Numbered from the stretch's first letter, positions 7,605 through 15,955 are shown. The stretch is 15,955 bases of DNA from Sulfurimonas sp. (GCA_022712845.1 JAFLJV010000176.1:1-15955); one strand, 5' to 3'. Numbers and translations are program-made. The notes: a model not told the origin generated them from the letters alone.

Positions 7605-8210
7605 TTATTTATTAGGAAGTGAGCTAGGTGCTGTATCTGCTCCTAGTTCTGGTAACTCCAAAGTTGTTCTATTTAAGTCAATTATATCTACATCATCAAG
7701 TGAGTCAAAAGTAGGTGCTAAAAGTAATCTCATCTCTTTGAATCCAAAATGTTGATACATACCGTTATGTGTTATTCTTAACATTTTAGCTAAAGTTTTT
7801 TGAGTTTTTTCATCTGTTTTTTCATCAAATATACTGGTAAGATTTAAGATAAGAACATATTTAGAATCTTTATCTTTTGCAAAACGGATATTTCTTACAT
7901 AACGGTAGTTTCCAAGAGGCATAGGAAATAGCATTTTTTCATGAGCATACATAAGTTTGTTTGCTTGCTCTTTCACGCTCTCTTCGAAACTCTTTTGATG
8001 TGTTTTATTTTTAGGAAAAAGAGTGATTAGTTGTCTATTTATGACAAGTTTATCACGAGTATTTTTTGTTTTTTCTGCCATTTCAATTAAAGTTTTTTCA
8101 TCTGTTTGATTATTGAATTTTATATCATCTTTAAACATCATTACATAAAGTGAGTACAACATTCCAGCTAAAACTATCCATCTTATACTTTTGGCAAATT
8201 TATTAAACAT
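7605..8210 (-). CDS. Hypothetical protein with one N-terminal membrane helix
   Basis: 201 residues, no family recognised. One hydrophobic segment (about 9-26, RWIVLAGMLYSLYVMMF) after a basic N-terminus suggests an inner-membrane anchor with the rest outside the cytoplasm, or an uncleaved signal. The remainder is soluble, Lys/Asp-rich and mixed alpha/beta, ending in a Pro/Ser-rich tail; no Cys or cofactor motif is present. The ATG has an excellent ribosome site (AAGGAAG, 8214-8220). The neighbouring pseudouridine synthase lies 108 bases downstream on the same strand and probably has its own promoter. No function is assigned. Confidence 0.7.
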   Translation of the reverse strand: MFNKFAKSIRWIVLAGMLYSLYVMMFKDDIKFNNQTDEKTLIEMAEKTKNTRDKLVINRQLITLFPKNKTHQKSFEESVKEQANKLMYAHEKMLFPMPLGNYRYVRNIRFAKDKDSKYVLILNLTSIFDEKTDEKTQKTLAKMLRITHNGMYQHFGFKEMRLLLAPTFDSLDDVDIIDLNRTTLELPELGADTAPSSLPNK

Positions 8211-8298
8211 TTTCTTCCTTATTTATAGTAGTATAACAGATAAATAACTTTTAGCATCTGTATAAATGTTTAAAAAATAGACATATTATAAAAATAAC

Positions 8299-8317
8299 AT
8301 GATTGAAATTTAATCAT
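8299..8317. promoter_or_regulatory. Inverted repeat upstream of the DmsBC-like fusion gene
   Basis: ATGATT (8299-8304) and AATCAT (8312-8317) flank a 7-bp spacer, about 30 bp upstream of the predicted -10. The half-sites resemble those in the narK/NO-reductase promoter region (ATGATTAA/TTAATCAT) but with a different spacing. A candidate operator only. Confidence 0.35.
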
Positions 8318-8346
8318 TATTTATACATAATAAAAAAAATAAAAGT

Positions 8347-8352
8347 TATAAT
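8347..8352 (+). promoter_or_regulatory. Candidate -10 element for the DmsBC-like fusion
   Basis: A perfect TATAAT 30 bases before the ATG, giving a leader of roughly 24 bases. The DNA upstream is very A/T-rich and lacks a recognisable -35. Confidence 0.45.
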
Positions 8353-8382
8353 ATTGTCATAAAAATGTGAAAAGAGAATTAA

Positions 8383-9951
8383 ATGCAAGTACCAATGGAA
8401 AGTTTTGTAAATTATGATGCAAATACTGGTATGCAATGTGGTAATTATTCTATAGATATTCCCGAATTAAAAGAGGGTGAGCAGTATCGTTTTCATTTTG
8501 ATGCAACCGTTTGTATAGGTTGTCGTAGTTGTGAAGTGGCTTGTAACGAACAAAATAATAACTCTGCAGATATAAAGTGGAGAAGAGTTGGTGAGATGGA
8601 AGGGGGAGAGTTTCCTTTAGTTAGACAACTCTTTAACTCAATGAGTTGTAACCATTGTATAGATCCAGAGTGTGTAAAAGGGTGTCCAACAAATTCTTAT
8701 ATAAAGATAGAAGAAACAGGGATAGTTGTTCATGATGATGATACTTGTATAGGGTGTCAGTACTGTACGTGGAACTGTCCATATGAAGTTCCAACTTTCC
8801 AAGAAGATAGAAATATAGTTACAAAGTGTCATATGTGTCATGAAAAGTTAGATGTTGGTGAAGCTCCAGCTTGTGTTCAAACTTGTCCATCAGCGGCCAT
8901 AGAGATAGAAGCTGTAAATATTAAACAGTGGCTCCAAAAAGATATAGATGAACAAGCAAATATGCCATTTCTCCCAGATGCAAGAATAACAAACTCAACA
9001 ACAAGGTATACACTTCCTGATAACTTACCAGATGATATGAAAGAGGTGGATGAGCATATACTAAAACCAGCTCACTCTGAGATGCCACTTGTTTTTATGA
9101 CTGTTTTAACACAAATCTCACTTGGTGGATTTTTTGCTCTATTTTTAGGTGAGGTTATGAGTCTTTTAGGATTTACAGAGGTGAACTGGATGATGGCTCT
9201 TTTAGTAATGATTCCAGCTGCACTTGGTCTTCCACTTTCTGCTTTTCATTTGGGTCGTCCATTTTTAGCCTTAACTGCTATGAAAAATATAAAAACATCA
9301 TGGTTGTCTCGTGAAGCTCTCGCACTTGGAGTTTTTGTATTGCTTATGAATATTATAGTTGTTTTGTACTACTTTGAAGTCTCAAGTATAGTGATACTTT
9401 TAGTGGAAGTTTTAACGCTAATAACTGGAGTATTTGGTATACACGCTCAAGCCATGATTTATAGAATTAAAGCTCGCCCATCTTGGGATAGAATTACTAC
9501 AAACTTTAAATTTTTTGGAGTTGCATATGTTGGAGTATTTTTACTTGGATTTTTAATGGTAATAATGCAAGTAAGTGAGGTTGCAGTTCCTCTTATCACT
9601 TTAGCAATTATAGGCTCACTTTTACAACTATTTTTTACATATGAAGATTTAAAAACTCTAAATGATAAAGATAAAAATGAGTATCAATTAAAAAGAACAG
9701 CAAGACTTTATGATGAAAATTTTCCTAAAGTTAAACAGTTTCGTTTTATCTCACTTATCTTAGGTGGGATTATTTTACCTTTACTTGTTGTTGTATTGTT
9801 AAGTTCAGATTCATATATTTTAGCATCTTTAGTAATGTTTATAACCATAATATTAGTGTTTATAAGTGAGATAAGTGATAGGTTTTTATTTTACTCAACT
9901 GTTGTTTCACTTGGCATGGCTGGTGGATTTTTTGTAGGTAAGCAGAGATAA
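8383..9951 (+). CDS. DmsB-DmsC-type fusion: four-cluster ferredoxin joined to a membrane quinol-linked anchor
   Basis: 522 residues. The N-terminal part (about 35-190) has 16 cysteines in four ferredoxin sets: C44/47/50/54, C89/92/97/101, C122/125/128/132 and C149/152/164/168, the DmsB/NrfC/PhsB pattern. The part from about 232 on has about eight membrane helices and matches DmsC (HLGRPFLALTAMKNIKTSWLSRE). In E. coli these are two polypeptides; here they are one. The role is electron transfer between the quinone pool and a molybdopterin catalytic subunit. There is no catalytic gene next to it; the NasA-like gene at 14168 is the obvious partner, separated by three minus-strand genes. No Tat signal is present, so the ferredoxin domain probably faces the cytoplasm. 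ATG 8383 follows a modest GAGA ribosome site. Confidence 0.85.
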   Translation: MQVPMESFVNYDANTGMQCGNYSIDIPELKEGEQYRFHFDATVCIGCRSCEVACNEQNNNSADIKWRRVGEMEGGEFPLVRQLFNSMSCNHCIDPECVKGCPTNSYIKIEETGIVVHDDDTCIGCQYCTWNCPYEVPTFQEDRNIVTKCHMCHEKLDVGEAPACVQTCPSAAIEIEAVNIKQWLQKDIDEQANMPFLPDARITNSTTRYTLPDNLPDDMKEVDEHILKPAHSEMPLVFMTVLTQISLGGFFALFLGEVMSLLGFTEVNWMMALLVMIPAALGLPLSAFHLGRPFLALTAMKNIKTSWLSREALALGVFVLLMNIIVVLYYFEVSSIVILLVEVLTLITGVFGIHAQAMIYRIKARPSWDRITTNFKFFGVAYVGVFLLGFLMVIMQVSEVAVPLITLAIIGSLLQLFFTYEDLKTLNDKDKNEYQLKRTARLYDENFPKVKQFRFISLILGGIILPLLVVVLLSSDSYILASLVMFITIILVFISEISDRFLFYSTVVSLGMAGGFFVGKQR

Positions 9952-9966
9952 TTAAAAGTTATATTT

Positions 9967-9996
9967 TTAAATTAAATTAAATTAAATTAAGTTAAG
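9967..9996. repeat. Pentanucleotide tandem repeat (TTAAA x4, TTAAG x2)
   Basis: Six consecutive 5-bp units lie between the convergent genes and run across the stop codon of the MmcQ/YjbR-like gene (9982-9984). A change of one unit would alter only that protein's last residues. Confidence 0.7.
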
Positions 9997-10338
9997 TTTA
10001 GCTTTTTCTTTTTTTGTTAGTTTTGCTACTATTAAGTCATATGACTCATTAATCATACCTATTAGAATTTCATTGCTCATTGTTCCATCTAAAATTATAG
10101 TATTCCAATGTTTTTTATTCATATGATAACCAGGAATTACACACTCATAAATATCACGATAACCAAGTGCATCTTCTGGTAGACATTTTAAGTTAAGATT
10201 GATTAGGTTTTTTTCGTATCCATAAAGTGCAAATATTTTATTCATAACTTTAAATACTGCTACATCATCTCCAAATGGAAACTCTTTTACAGAGCCATTT
10301 TTACAAAGAAGTATATTTTCTAGTTTATTTGAATCCAT
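9982..10338 (-). CDS. MmcQ/YjbR-like family protein
   Basis: 118 residues, the usual size of this family. The diagnostic C-terminal block is present: G-Y-H-M-N-K-K-H-W-N-T-I-I-L-D-G, then E-S-Y-D-L-I-V-A-K-L-T-K. The fold is a CyaY-like alpha/beta domain, sometimes called DNA-binding, but the biochemical role is not established. The ATG is supported by AAGGAAA (10344-10350). It lies 134 bp downstream of the polyferredoxin gene and probably has its own promoter. The C-terminal codons are built from the pentanucleotide repeat. Confidence 0.75.
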   Translation of the reverse strand: MDSNKLENILLCKNGSVKEFPFGDDVAVFKVMNKIFALYGYEKNLINLNLKCLPEDALGYRDIYECVIPGYHMNKKHWNTIILDGTMSNEILIGMINESYDLIVAKLTKKEKAKLNLI

Positions 10339-10472
10339 TAATATTTCCTTAATAAAGTTTAGATATGACCTTTCTTATCTTGGTAAACAAATGATATCTA
10401 AATATTGAGTAAATCATTTATTTCCTTAATATATGAAAAATTGTATTTATTACTTTAATTTAAGGGTCTAAT

Positions 10473-11885
10473 TTAATTACTTTTTTCATTATGGGAATAT
10501 TGCTTGGCCCCATAAGTTTTAAAAGCATAACCTTTATAAATATTTAAATATAAGTAAAATATTATTAAAGCTGAAGCTGAAAAAAATGCTATAGTTTTGG
10601 CAAATTTAGAAGCTGTAAAGAAATTTATACGTTTATACATAATTATAAATGCCCATATTACAGCTATATGATTTAATACAGAAAATACTCTTATCCAAAC
10701 ATCTTGTCTAGTTGCTAGTGCTTTTATTTCATCTGTTTGTATTGAAAAACCTTGTATAAATCCATTTGCTATATTGCTATAGTGATGTAAAAAGAAAAAT
10801 TCATAAGTATGAGAAAGACCACCAATAATAAAAATTGGTGCAAATGCATAACCTAAAGTATAAAGCACTTTTTTAAACTTTTCATTTAGTGCTTTAGATG
10901 CCACATACATTCCAACATATACTAAAGATATTGTAACAATCATAGCAATAAGAAGAGCACTAAACCCTACATAATCAATACCAGGAATTTCAATCATTTT
11001 TTCTAAGTAAACCCCGAGTTTTGACCATGGATATTCATCTGCTATGGCTACATGTCCAAGCCCATGATGAAGGCTCATTGTAATTGAAATAGTTGCTGTA
11101 ATTAAAATATATACCCATACTTCTGCTTTAGTAGTTCGGAATTTCTTAAATAATGATTGAGATGGTTTAACTATTTTAAAGCTAACAGCTTCACAAGCAC
11201 TACTGCAATCCATACACAGGGTACAATCAGCCATATTGGATCTTTTATCAAAAGTAAAAGGTTTTAAATTATATTCACAAGCAGTTGCACACTCAAATGT
11301 TTTACAATCCCTACATGAATCCTCATATGTTCCTAAAGTTGTAAAGGATATTTTTCCAAATGCTCCCATCATACTTCCAATAGGACATATTGATTTACAA
11401 TAGCCCATATCTTTGTATATATAAAAAAATATCAATGCTATAATGGTGAGTACTAAGAATAATATTGAAGCTGTTATTGGTGTTTTATAAGCAGTCGGAT
11501 AGATATAATATACAAGCCAGAAACCTACTACAAGTATAGTAATACCTACAAAAGGATTAGCAAGTAATTTTGGCATTTTTTTCTTAAGACCATACCTTGT
11601 TATATATTTTCCCATAAATCCATGTGGACATATCCCACAAAATACTCTACCAAATGTTGAAAGAGTTACAACAATAAATAGAGGCCAAAATAGAGACCAA
11701 AAAATAGCAGTTGTAAATATATTTTCTTCTTTTGATGGATATAGTATTCCAAAAACTATAGCATATATAAAAAGTGCCAAAGTTGATAGTTGTAGTCCTA
11801 TTATAAATTTTTTATTTTTAAATAAATAACCTAATACTGGGATATTATAAATATCGTTTTTATCTCTTTTTTGATAATCTACCAT
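10473..11885 (-). CDS. NosR/NapH-like membrane polyferredoxin
   Basis: 470 residues with about ten membrane helices. Two C-x2/3-C-P motifs typical of the NapH/NosR/CcoG superfamily are present (C83-G-I-C86-P-H-G and C163-K-S-I-C167-P-I-G). A soluble ferredoxin domain has C191/194/199/203 and C221/224/227/231, enough for two [4Fe-4S] clusters. The C-terminal membrane half is rich in His (H273, H274, H278, H359, H367, H368, H406), possible b-heme or metal ligands. It likely carries electrons across or at the inner membrane. It lacks the periplasmic FMN-binding domain of full NosR. Only 8 bp separate it from the TonB-dependent receptor upstream; its GAGG ribosome site overlaps that gene's stop, so the two are one operon. 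A role in reducing an imported metal complex is inferred from this pairing only. Confidence 0.75.
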   Translation of the reverse strand: MVDYQKRDKNDIYNIPVLGYLFKNKKFIIGLQLSTLALFIYAIVFGILYPSKEENIFTTAIFWSLFWPLFIVVTLSTFGRVFCGICPHGFMGKYITRYGLKKKMPKLLANPFVGITILVVGFWLVYYIYPTAYKTPITASILFLVLTIIALIFFYIYKDMGYCKSICPIGSMMGAFGKISFTTLGTYEDSCRDCKTFECATACEYNLKPFTFDKRSNMADCTLCMDCSSACEAVSFKIVKPSQSLFKKFRTTKAEVWVYILITATISITMSLHHGLGHVAIADEYPWSKLGVYLEKMIEIPGIDYVGFSALLIAMIVTISLVYVGMYVASKALNEKFKKVLYTLGYAFAPIFIIGGLSHTYEFFFLHHYSNIANGFIQGFSIQTDEIKALATRQDVWIRVFSVLNHIAVIWAFIIMYKRINFFTASKFAKTIAFFSASALIIFYLYLNIYKGYAFKTYGAKQYSHNEKSN

Positions 11886-11893
11886 ATTAGCCT

Positions 11894-13993
11894 CTAAAAC
11901 TTATATACATATGTAAGCATAAAACTTCTCGGTGCTGCAGCTTTATATGTTTTTGTTCCACCTATATCTTTATCAGCCTGCATGGCATAATGCTCATTAG
12001 TGATATTTTTTATATTTAACTGTATAGAGTGTTCATCTTTTTCATAACCTATCATCAAGTTAGTAATAAACTCATACCCCTCATATTTTTCTGTATTTGC
12101 ATTATCCATAAAATAACTTCCCCAATATTTAGTAGTTAATCTTGATTTAAAACCATTTGCTAAATTAAGTGTAGTAAACAATGAATATTGATTTTTTGGA
12201 ATATATGGTAATCTATTACCTGTTCTATTATTTGTACCCTCTTCCATAAAGTTTACAAATTCAAAAATACTATAGGCATAACTACCACCAAAGGATACCT
12301 TTTCACTTATTTGATATACACCATTGATTTCTAAACCTCTTTTTCTAGTCTTACCAGCATTTTCATAAAAAGTTGAAAAACCTTGCTTAACAGCAGTGAT
12401 TTCATCTGTGACATCATTTTGATAAATTGCTATATCATATGATATATTTGCTGCTCTTTTTTTTATACCAACTTCATAGTTTGTACTAGTAGTCTTATCT
12501 AAACCACCTTTATTAAGAGAAATATTTGCTTTAATTTCATTATCTGTAGGTGCTTGGTTTGCTTGAGCCATAGATATATAAATATTTGTAAGATCTGAAA
12601 CTGCATAGGTAAAACCAATTTTTTGTGATGTTAAATTATAAGATTTATTTAAGCTATATACACCATCCCCTGTATAATAAGTTGGATTACCACCAGTAAA
12701 TCCACTCCAGTTATATTGTAATATTTCATTACCACTAACATCAAACTTGATTTTATCAGCTCTTAAACTTAAATCTATAGATAATTTTTCTGTTGGACTA
12801 AATATTTCTTGTGCATATATTCCATATAGTGTTGCTGTACTATTTTCTGTATTTGCTAAATCACCTCTATTACTAGAGAGTGTCGAAGATATAGCTGTAC
12901 TAGGACCTGCAACATCTGTAAAATCTGCATATGTGTATTTTTTAGAATCCTTAGTTATGTCCTGTTTTGAAGTTACACCAAAAACTAATGTTGCATCATT
13001 ATCAAATAGTTTATGAAAATAATTCATTTCCAAATCCATGCCAAATACATTATTATTGTCACTATCATTTATCATTGCTGTAACTGGATGGTAATGTTTC
13101 CAAAAATTTATGTAAAATCTTGGTTTATATATTATATTTCCAACTTCTTTTTCATACTTTAGATTTAATGAAAATATTTCTGAGTCCCTTGCACTATCTT
13201 GCCATGGAGATGATGTATTGTATTGTTTACCAGTATCTTTAAATATTTGAAATTCTGCTTCTGTCATTGAAGAGGGTAAGTTCATGTTTGATTTAGTATA
13301 AGATAATTCTGTTTCTAGAGTTGATTCATCATCAAATATATGACCATATTTAAAAGTAAGTTGTGTAGCATCAAAATCATTATTATCTCTCCAATCATTA
13401 TCTATAGCACGATTGGTTATAGTAGCTGCAATAAAATTTTTATCATCTATTATTGTTCTAAGTTTTAAATTAATATTTCTTTGTCTATCATCGCCAATAC
13501 CAATTTTAAATCTATTTTTATCATCATGAAAAACTGATTTAGTGATAAGCTGAATAACACCACCTGTTGCATTTACTGCATTAATGGAGCCTGGTCCTTT
13601 TTGAACTTCTATACTAGTAACATCTTGCATATCTATAAAGTCAAATCTCGTAAATGAATCTGGATCTGTCATAGGGACACCATCTTTCATTACCATGATT
13701 TCCCTAACCCCATATCTAGCTTTAAGTCCAGCTCCTCTAATTATAAGTCTAGGACTTGGAGAGTTTGTTGAAGACTCAGCATTTACACCTGGAATATTTT
13801 CTATTGCTTCTTGAATATTTAATATATTTTTATCTTCAATAGTTTTTTCATTTATAACAGCTATTGATTGTGATATATTTTTTGTAGCGGTTGCTGTTTT
13901 TGTTGCTGTCACACTAATATAGTCAAGAGTAATTTCTTGTGCATTAAGTGTAGAGAGTAACATTAGTAGCGCCAGTGAATATTTTGTTTTCAT
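11894..13993 (-). CDS. TonB-dependent outer-membrane receptor
   Basis: 699 residues, a full-length receptor. Residues 1-18 are a signal peptide ending before Gln19. A TonB-box-like stretch (EITLDYISVTATK, about 20-32) is followed by the plug domain (about 40-155) with N-I-P-G-V-N and P-R-L-I-I-R-G-A-G, then Q-K-G-P-G-S-I-N-A-V-N-A-T-G-G-V. The remainder is a 22-strand beta-barrel ending in Tyr-Lys-Phe, the usual C-terminal aromatic. It imports a scarce metal complex, probably an Fe(III) chelate or copper; the substrate is not determinable. The ribosome site is AAGGA (13999-14003). No clear Fur box was found in the 174-bp divergent intergenic region. Confidence 0.88.
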   Translation of the reverse strand: MKTKYSLALLMLLSTLNAQEITLDYISVTATKTATATKNISQSIAVINEKTIEDKNILNIQEAIENIPGVNAESSTNSPSPRLIIRGAGLKARYGVREIMVMKDGVPMTDPDSFTRFDFIDMQDVTSIEVQKGPGSINAVNATGGVIQLITKSVFHDDKNRFKIGIGDDRQRNINLKLRTIIDDKNFIAATITNRAIDNDWRDNNDFDATQLTFKYGHIFDDESTLETELSYTKSNMNLPSSMTEAEFQIFKDTGKQYNTSSPWQDSARDSEIFSLNLKYEKEVGNIIYKPRFYINFWKHYHPVTAMINDSDNNNVFGMDLEMNYFHKLFDNDATLVFGVTSKQDITKDSKKYTYADFTDVAGPSTAISSTLSSNRGDLANTENSTATLYGIYAQEIFSPTEKLSIDLSLRADKIKFDVSGNEILQYNWSGFTGGNPTYYTGDGVYSLNKSYNLTSQKIGFTYAVSDLTNIYISMAQANQAPTDNEIKANISLNKGGLDKTTSTNYEVGIKKRAANISYDIAIYQNDVTDEITAVKQGFSTFYENAGKTRKRGLEINGVYQISEKVSFGGSYAYSIFEFVNFMEEGTNNRTGNRLPYIPKNQYSLFTTLNLANGFKSRLTTKYWGSYFMDNANTEKYEGYEFITNLMIGYEKDEHSIQLNIKNITNEHYAMQADKDIGGTKTYKAAAPRSFMLTYVYKF

Positions 13994-14136
13994 TATCGTC
14001 CTTAAAGTTGTAAATTTAATTTGAACGAAATAATAATATACTAGTGTTAATTATGTGTTAAAAATGGAAGTAGCAATGTTAATTCATATGCATAAAATTT
14101 AATCTATAAAAAGTGATAAAAATTATACAATGTGGT

Positions 14137-14149
14137 ATAGTTAAACTAT
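14137..14149. promoter_or_regulatory. 13-bp palindrome overlapping the presumed promoter of the NasA-like gene
   Basis: ATAGTT-A-AACTAT is a perfect 6+1+6 palindrome 18 bp upstream of the ATG. It overlaps a possible -10 (TATAGT, 14136-14141), where a bound repressor would block transcription. Regulator unknown. Confidence 0.35.
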
Positions 14150-14167
14150 CTATATAAAAGAGTAATT

Positions 14168-15955
14168 ATGATTAAAAAAATAAAAGATTTTTTAGGCTTT
14201 GATATAAAAGCTGATAAGTATAAACTCTCATCTGATCCTATGTTTGGGATGATAAGTGATGAGAAAAACCCTGATAAATGGGTTTTTTCTACATGTGGAT
14301 ATTGTGGAGTAGGGTGTGGACTTTATATTGGTGTAAAAGATGGTAGAGCTGTATATACAAAAGGTGATCCAAAACACTTTGTAAACAAGGGTGTTCTTTG
14401 TTTAAAGGGGTTAAGTGAGCATCAACTTATAAATTCGCCAGAAAGAGTAACTACTCCACTTATAAGAAAAGACAAGGAGTTGATTTATGACTCTTGGGAA
14501 AATGCTTACAGTAAAGTTGCAGATGAATTTAAACGCATTACAAAAGAGCATGGTGCAAAAGCCATAGGTGTTATATCAACAGGACAACTTTTAACAGAAG
14601 AGTTTTACACTCTTGGTAAGTTTGTTCAGCTTGGTCTTGGTACAAATAACTATGATGGAAACACAACTTTATGTATGGCTTCTTCTGTTATGGGATATAA
14701 ACAATCACTTGGCTCAGATGGTCCAGTTGGTTCTTATGAAGATTTTGAAAAAGCTGATTGTATTATTTTAATAGGTGCAAATATTGCAGATAATCATCCT
14801 ATTTTAAGATTGCATATAAATAAAAATGAAAAAAAGCCTAAGATAATTGTAATAGACCCAAGAGCTTCAAAAACAGCTCAAATGGCTGATATCTTTCTCC
14901 CTATAAAACCTAGAACCGATTTGGCACTATTTAATGCTCTTGCATACATAATAATAGAGCAAGGCTGGGAAGATGAGGGTTATATAAAAGCAAATATAAA
15001 TGGATATAAAGAGCTAAAAAAACATCTTCAAGATTATCCTCCACAAGAGGTTGCCAATATTACAGGTATAGATGTTAAAACACTTTATGAGATAGCAAGA
15101 CAATTCTCCGCTAACGAGGCAGTTTTATCTGCTTGGACTATGGGTGTAAATCAGTCTATAATGGGAACAGATACTGTAAGTGCTATCATAAATCTACATC
15201 TTTTAACTGGACAAATTGGACGTGAGGGGGCGGGACCTTTTTCCATCACTGGTCAGTGTAATGCTATGGGGACAAGAGAGGGTGGTTTTACATCCTCACT
15301 TCCAGGATATAGAAATTTTGGAGATAAAAAAGCTCTTAGTGAATATGCAAAAATTGTAAATGTATCAGAGGAAATTGTTCCAACAGAGCGAGGGTTTAAA
15401 TATAATGAAATTATAGATGCAATAGACAAAGGTGAGATAAAAGCTTTATGGATAGTTGCTACAAACCCACTTGTTAGTTTTGTAAACCAAGAAAAACTTC
15501 GTAAAGCCTTGGCAAAATTGGATTTACTAGTAGTTCAAGATGCGTTTATGTCAGATACTGCTGAGATAGCAGATGTGGTTTTTTCAGCTGCAACTTGGGG
15601 AGAAAAAGAGGGAACTTATACTAACTCTGAGAGACGATGTAATAAAGCAAATAAAGCAGTAGAACCTTTAGGAAATACAAAAAGTGATTTTGATATATTT
15701 ATAGAGTTTTCAAAATACTTTGATGGAGTAAATGAGATGCTTTTTCCATCATGGAGTAAACCACTTGATGCATTTAATGAGTTTAAAGAAGTTACACGTG
15801 GACAGCTTTGTGACTACTCTGGAATAACTTATGAACTCTTAGAGGAGTATAGTGGAATTCAGTGGCCATGTAATGAACAGAAACCACTTGGGACAAAAAG
15901 ATTATACTCATCAGATATGCCATTTAAAACTAAAGATGAAAAAGCAAATCTTTTA
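14168..15955 (+). CDS. NasA/NarB-like molybdopterin oxidoreductase (nitrate reductase type), 3' end outside window
   Basis: The frame is open from ATG 14168 to the last base, 596 residues, with the C-terminal molybdopterin-binding domain missing (relatives are about 700-750). The N-terminal [4Fe-4S] motif is C43-x2-C46-x3-C50 with C78 (CGYCGVGCG, then GVLCLKG). The molybdenum ligand is expected to be Cys169 in T-T-L-C-M-A-S-S-V-M-G-Y-K, and the following S-L-G-S-D-G-P is also typical of NasA/NarB rather than DMSO or formate enzymes. The likely reaction is nitrate to nitrite with molybdopterin guanine dinucleotide. The N-terminus (MIKKIKDFLGFD) lacks a twin-arginine signal, so the enzyme is cytoplasmic. 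The DmsBC-like fusion at 8383 is a plausible electron donor. A formate-dehydrogenase-like identity is less likely but not excluded. Confidence 0.8.
   Translation, partial: MIKKIKDFLGFDIKADKYKLSSDPMFGMISDEKNPDKWVFSTCGYCGVGCGLYIGVKDGRAVYTKGDPKHFVNKGVLCLKGLSEHQLINSPERVTTPLIRKDKELIYDSWENAYSKVADEFKRITKEHGAKAIGVISTGQLLTEEFYTLGKFVQLGLGTNNYDGNTTLCMASSVMGYKQSLGSDGPVGSYEDFEKADCIILIGANIADNHPILRLHINKNEKKPKIIVIDPRASKTAQMADIFLPIKPRTDLALFNALAYIIIEQGWEDEGYIKANINGYKELKKHLQDYPPQEVANITGIDVKTLYEIARQFSANEAVLSAWTMGVNQSIMGTDTVSAIINLHLLTGQIGREGAGPFSITGQCNAMGTREGGFTSSLPGYRNFGDKKALSEYAKIVNVSEEIVPTERGFKYNEIIDAIDKGEIKALWIVATNPLVSFVNQEKLRKALAKLDLLVVQDAFMSDTAEIADVVFSAATWGEKEGTYTNSERRCNKANKAVEPLGNTKSDFDIFIEFSKYFDGVNEMLFPSWSKPLDAFNEFKEVTRGQLCDYSGITYELLEEYSGIQWPCNEQKPLGTKRLYSSDMPFKTKDEKANLL

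Noticed and set aside
12747..13016. Plus-strand open frame of 89 codons
   Set aside because: Antisense shadow of the TonB-dependent receptor barrel; no independent support.
13994..14167. Fur box controlling the TonB receptor
   Set aside because: No convincing GATAATGATAATCATTATC-like match; only general A/T richness.
1..15955. CRISPR arrays, tRNA or rRNA genes, insertion sequences, integrases
   Set aside because: No spaced direct repeats, cloverleaf-like sequences, rRNA signatures or transposase genes were seen.

Overview
The window is AT-rich, densely coded DNA. Its gene content points to a marine or sediment member of the Campylobacterota (Epsilonproteobacteria), most like Sulfurimonas or Arcobacter relatives. 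The evidence is a CuA-less heme-copper-type nitric oxide reductase of the kind described as gNOR, a NarK-type transporter, a NosR/NapH-like polyferredoxin and DmsBC-type redox modules. Genus assignment is inference; there is no rRNA or tRNA in the window.

Layout. (1) 2-1696 (+): the 3' part of a large secreted polysaccharide lyase of pectate-lyase type, whose N-terminus lies outside the window. It converges on (2) 1779-3059 (-), a NarK-family nitrate/nitrite transporter, with a 13-bp perfect AT-rich stem-loop between them. (3) Divergent from narK, 3315-6830 (+) is a compact operon. It holds a cupredoxin subunit that has lost its CuA ligands, a heme-copper catalytic subunit with Asp in place of the helix-VI CuB His (split by one apparent frameshift), and two tandem paralogous 199-aa two-helix membrane proteins. 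(4) 6948-8210 (-): an RluA-family pseudouridine synthase and an unrecognised single-helix protein. (5) 8383-9951 (+): a fusion of a DmsB-like four-cluster ferredoxin and a DmsC-like membrane anchor. (6) 9982-13993 (-): an MmcQ/YjbR-like protein, a membrane polyferredoxin, and a TonB-dependent outer-membrane receptor 8 bp upstream of the polyferredoxin. (7) 14168-15955 (+): the first 596 residues of a NasA/NarB-type molybdopterin oxidoreductase, which runs off the window.

How they fit together. Blocks 2 and 3 form a nitrogen-oxide unit: nitrate/nitrite transport and respiratory NO reduction, probably with electrons from quinol because the CuA centre is gone. Blocks 5 and 7 plausibly form one enzyme, a cytoplasmic NasA-like catalytic subunit fed by a quinol-linked DmsBC fusion; neither part shows a Tat signal. 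The receptor/polyferredoxin pair between them looks like a metal-uptake and reduction module, substrate unknown.

The best leads are the unusual NO reductase with its two undescribed accessory proteins, the single-base lesion in its catalytic gene, a perfect Shine-Dalgarno sequence sequestered by a 14-bp inverted repeat just after the operon, and a pectate lyase in a lineage not known for degrading plant or algal polysaccharides.
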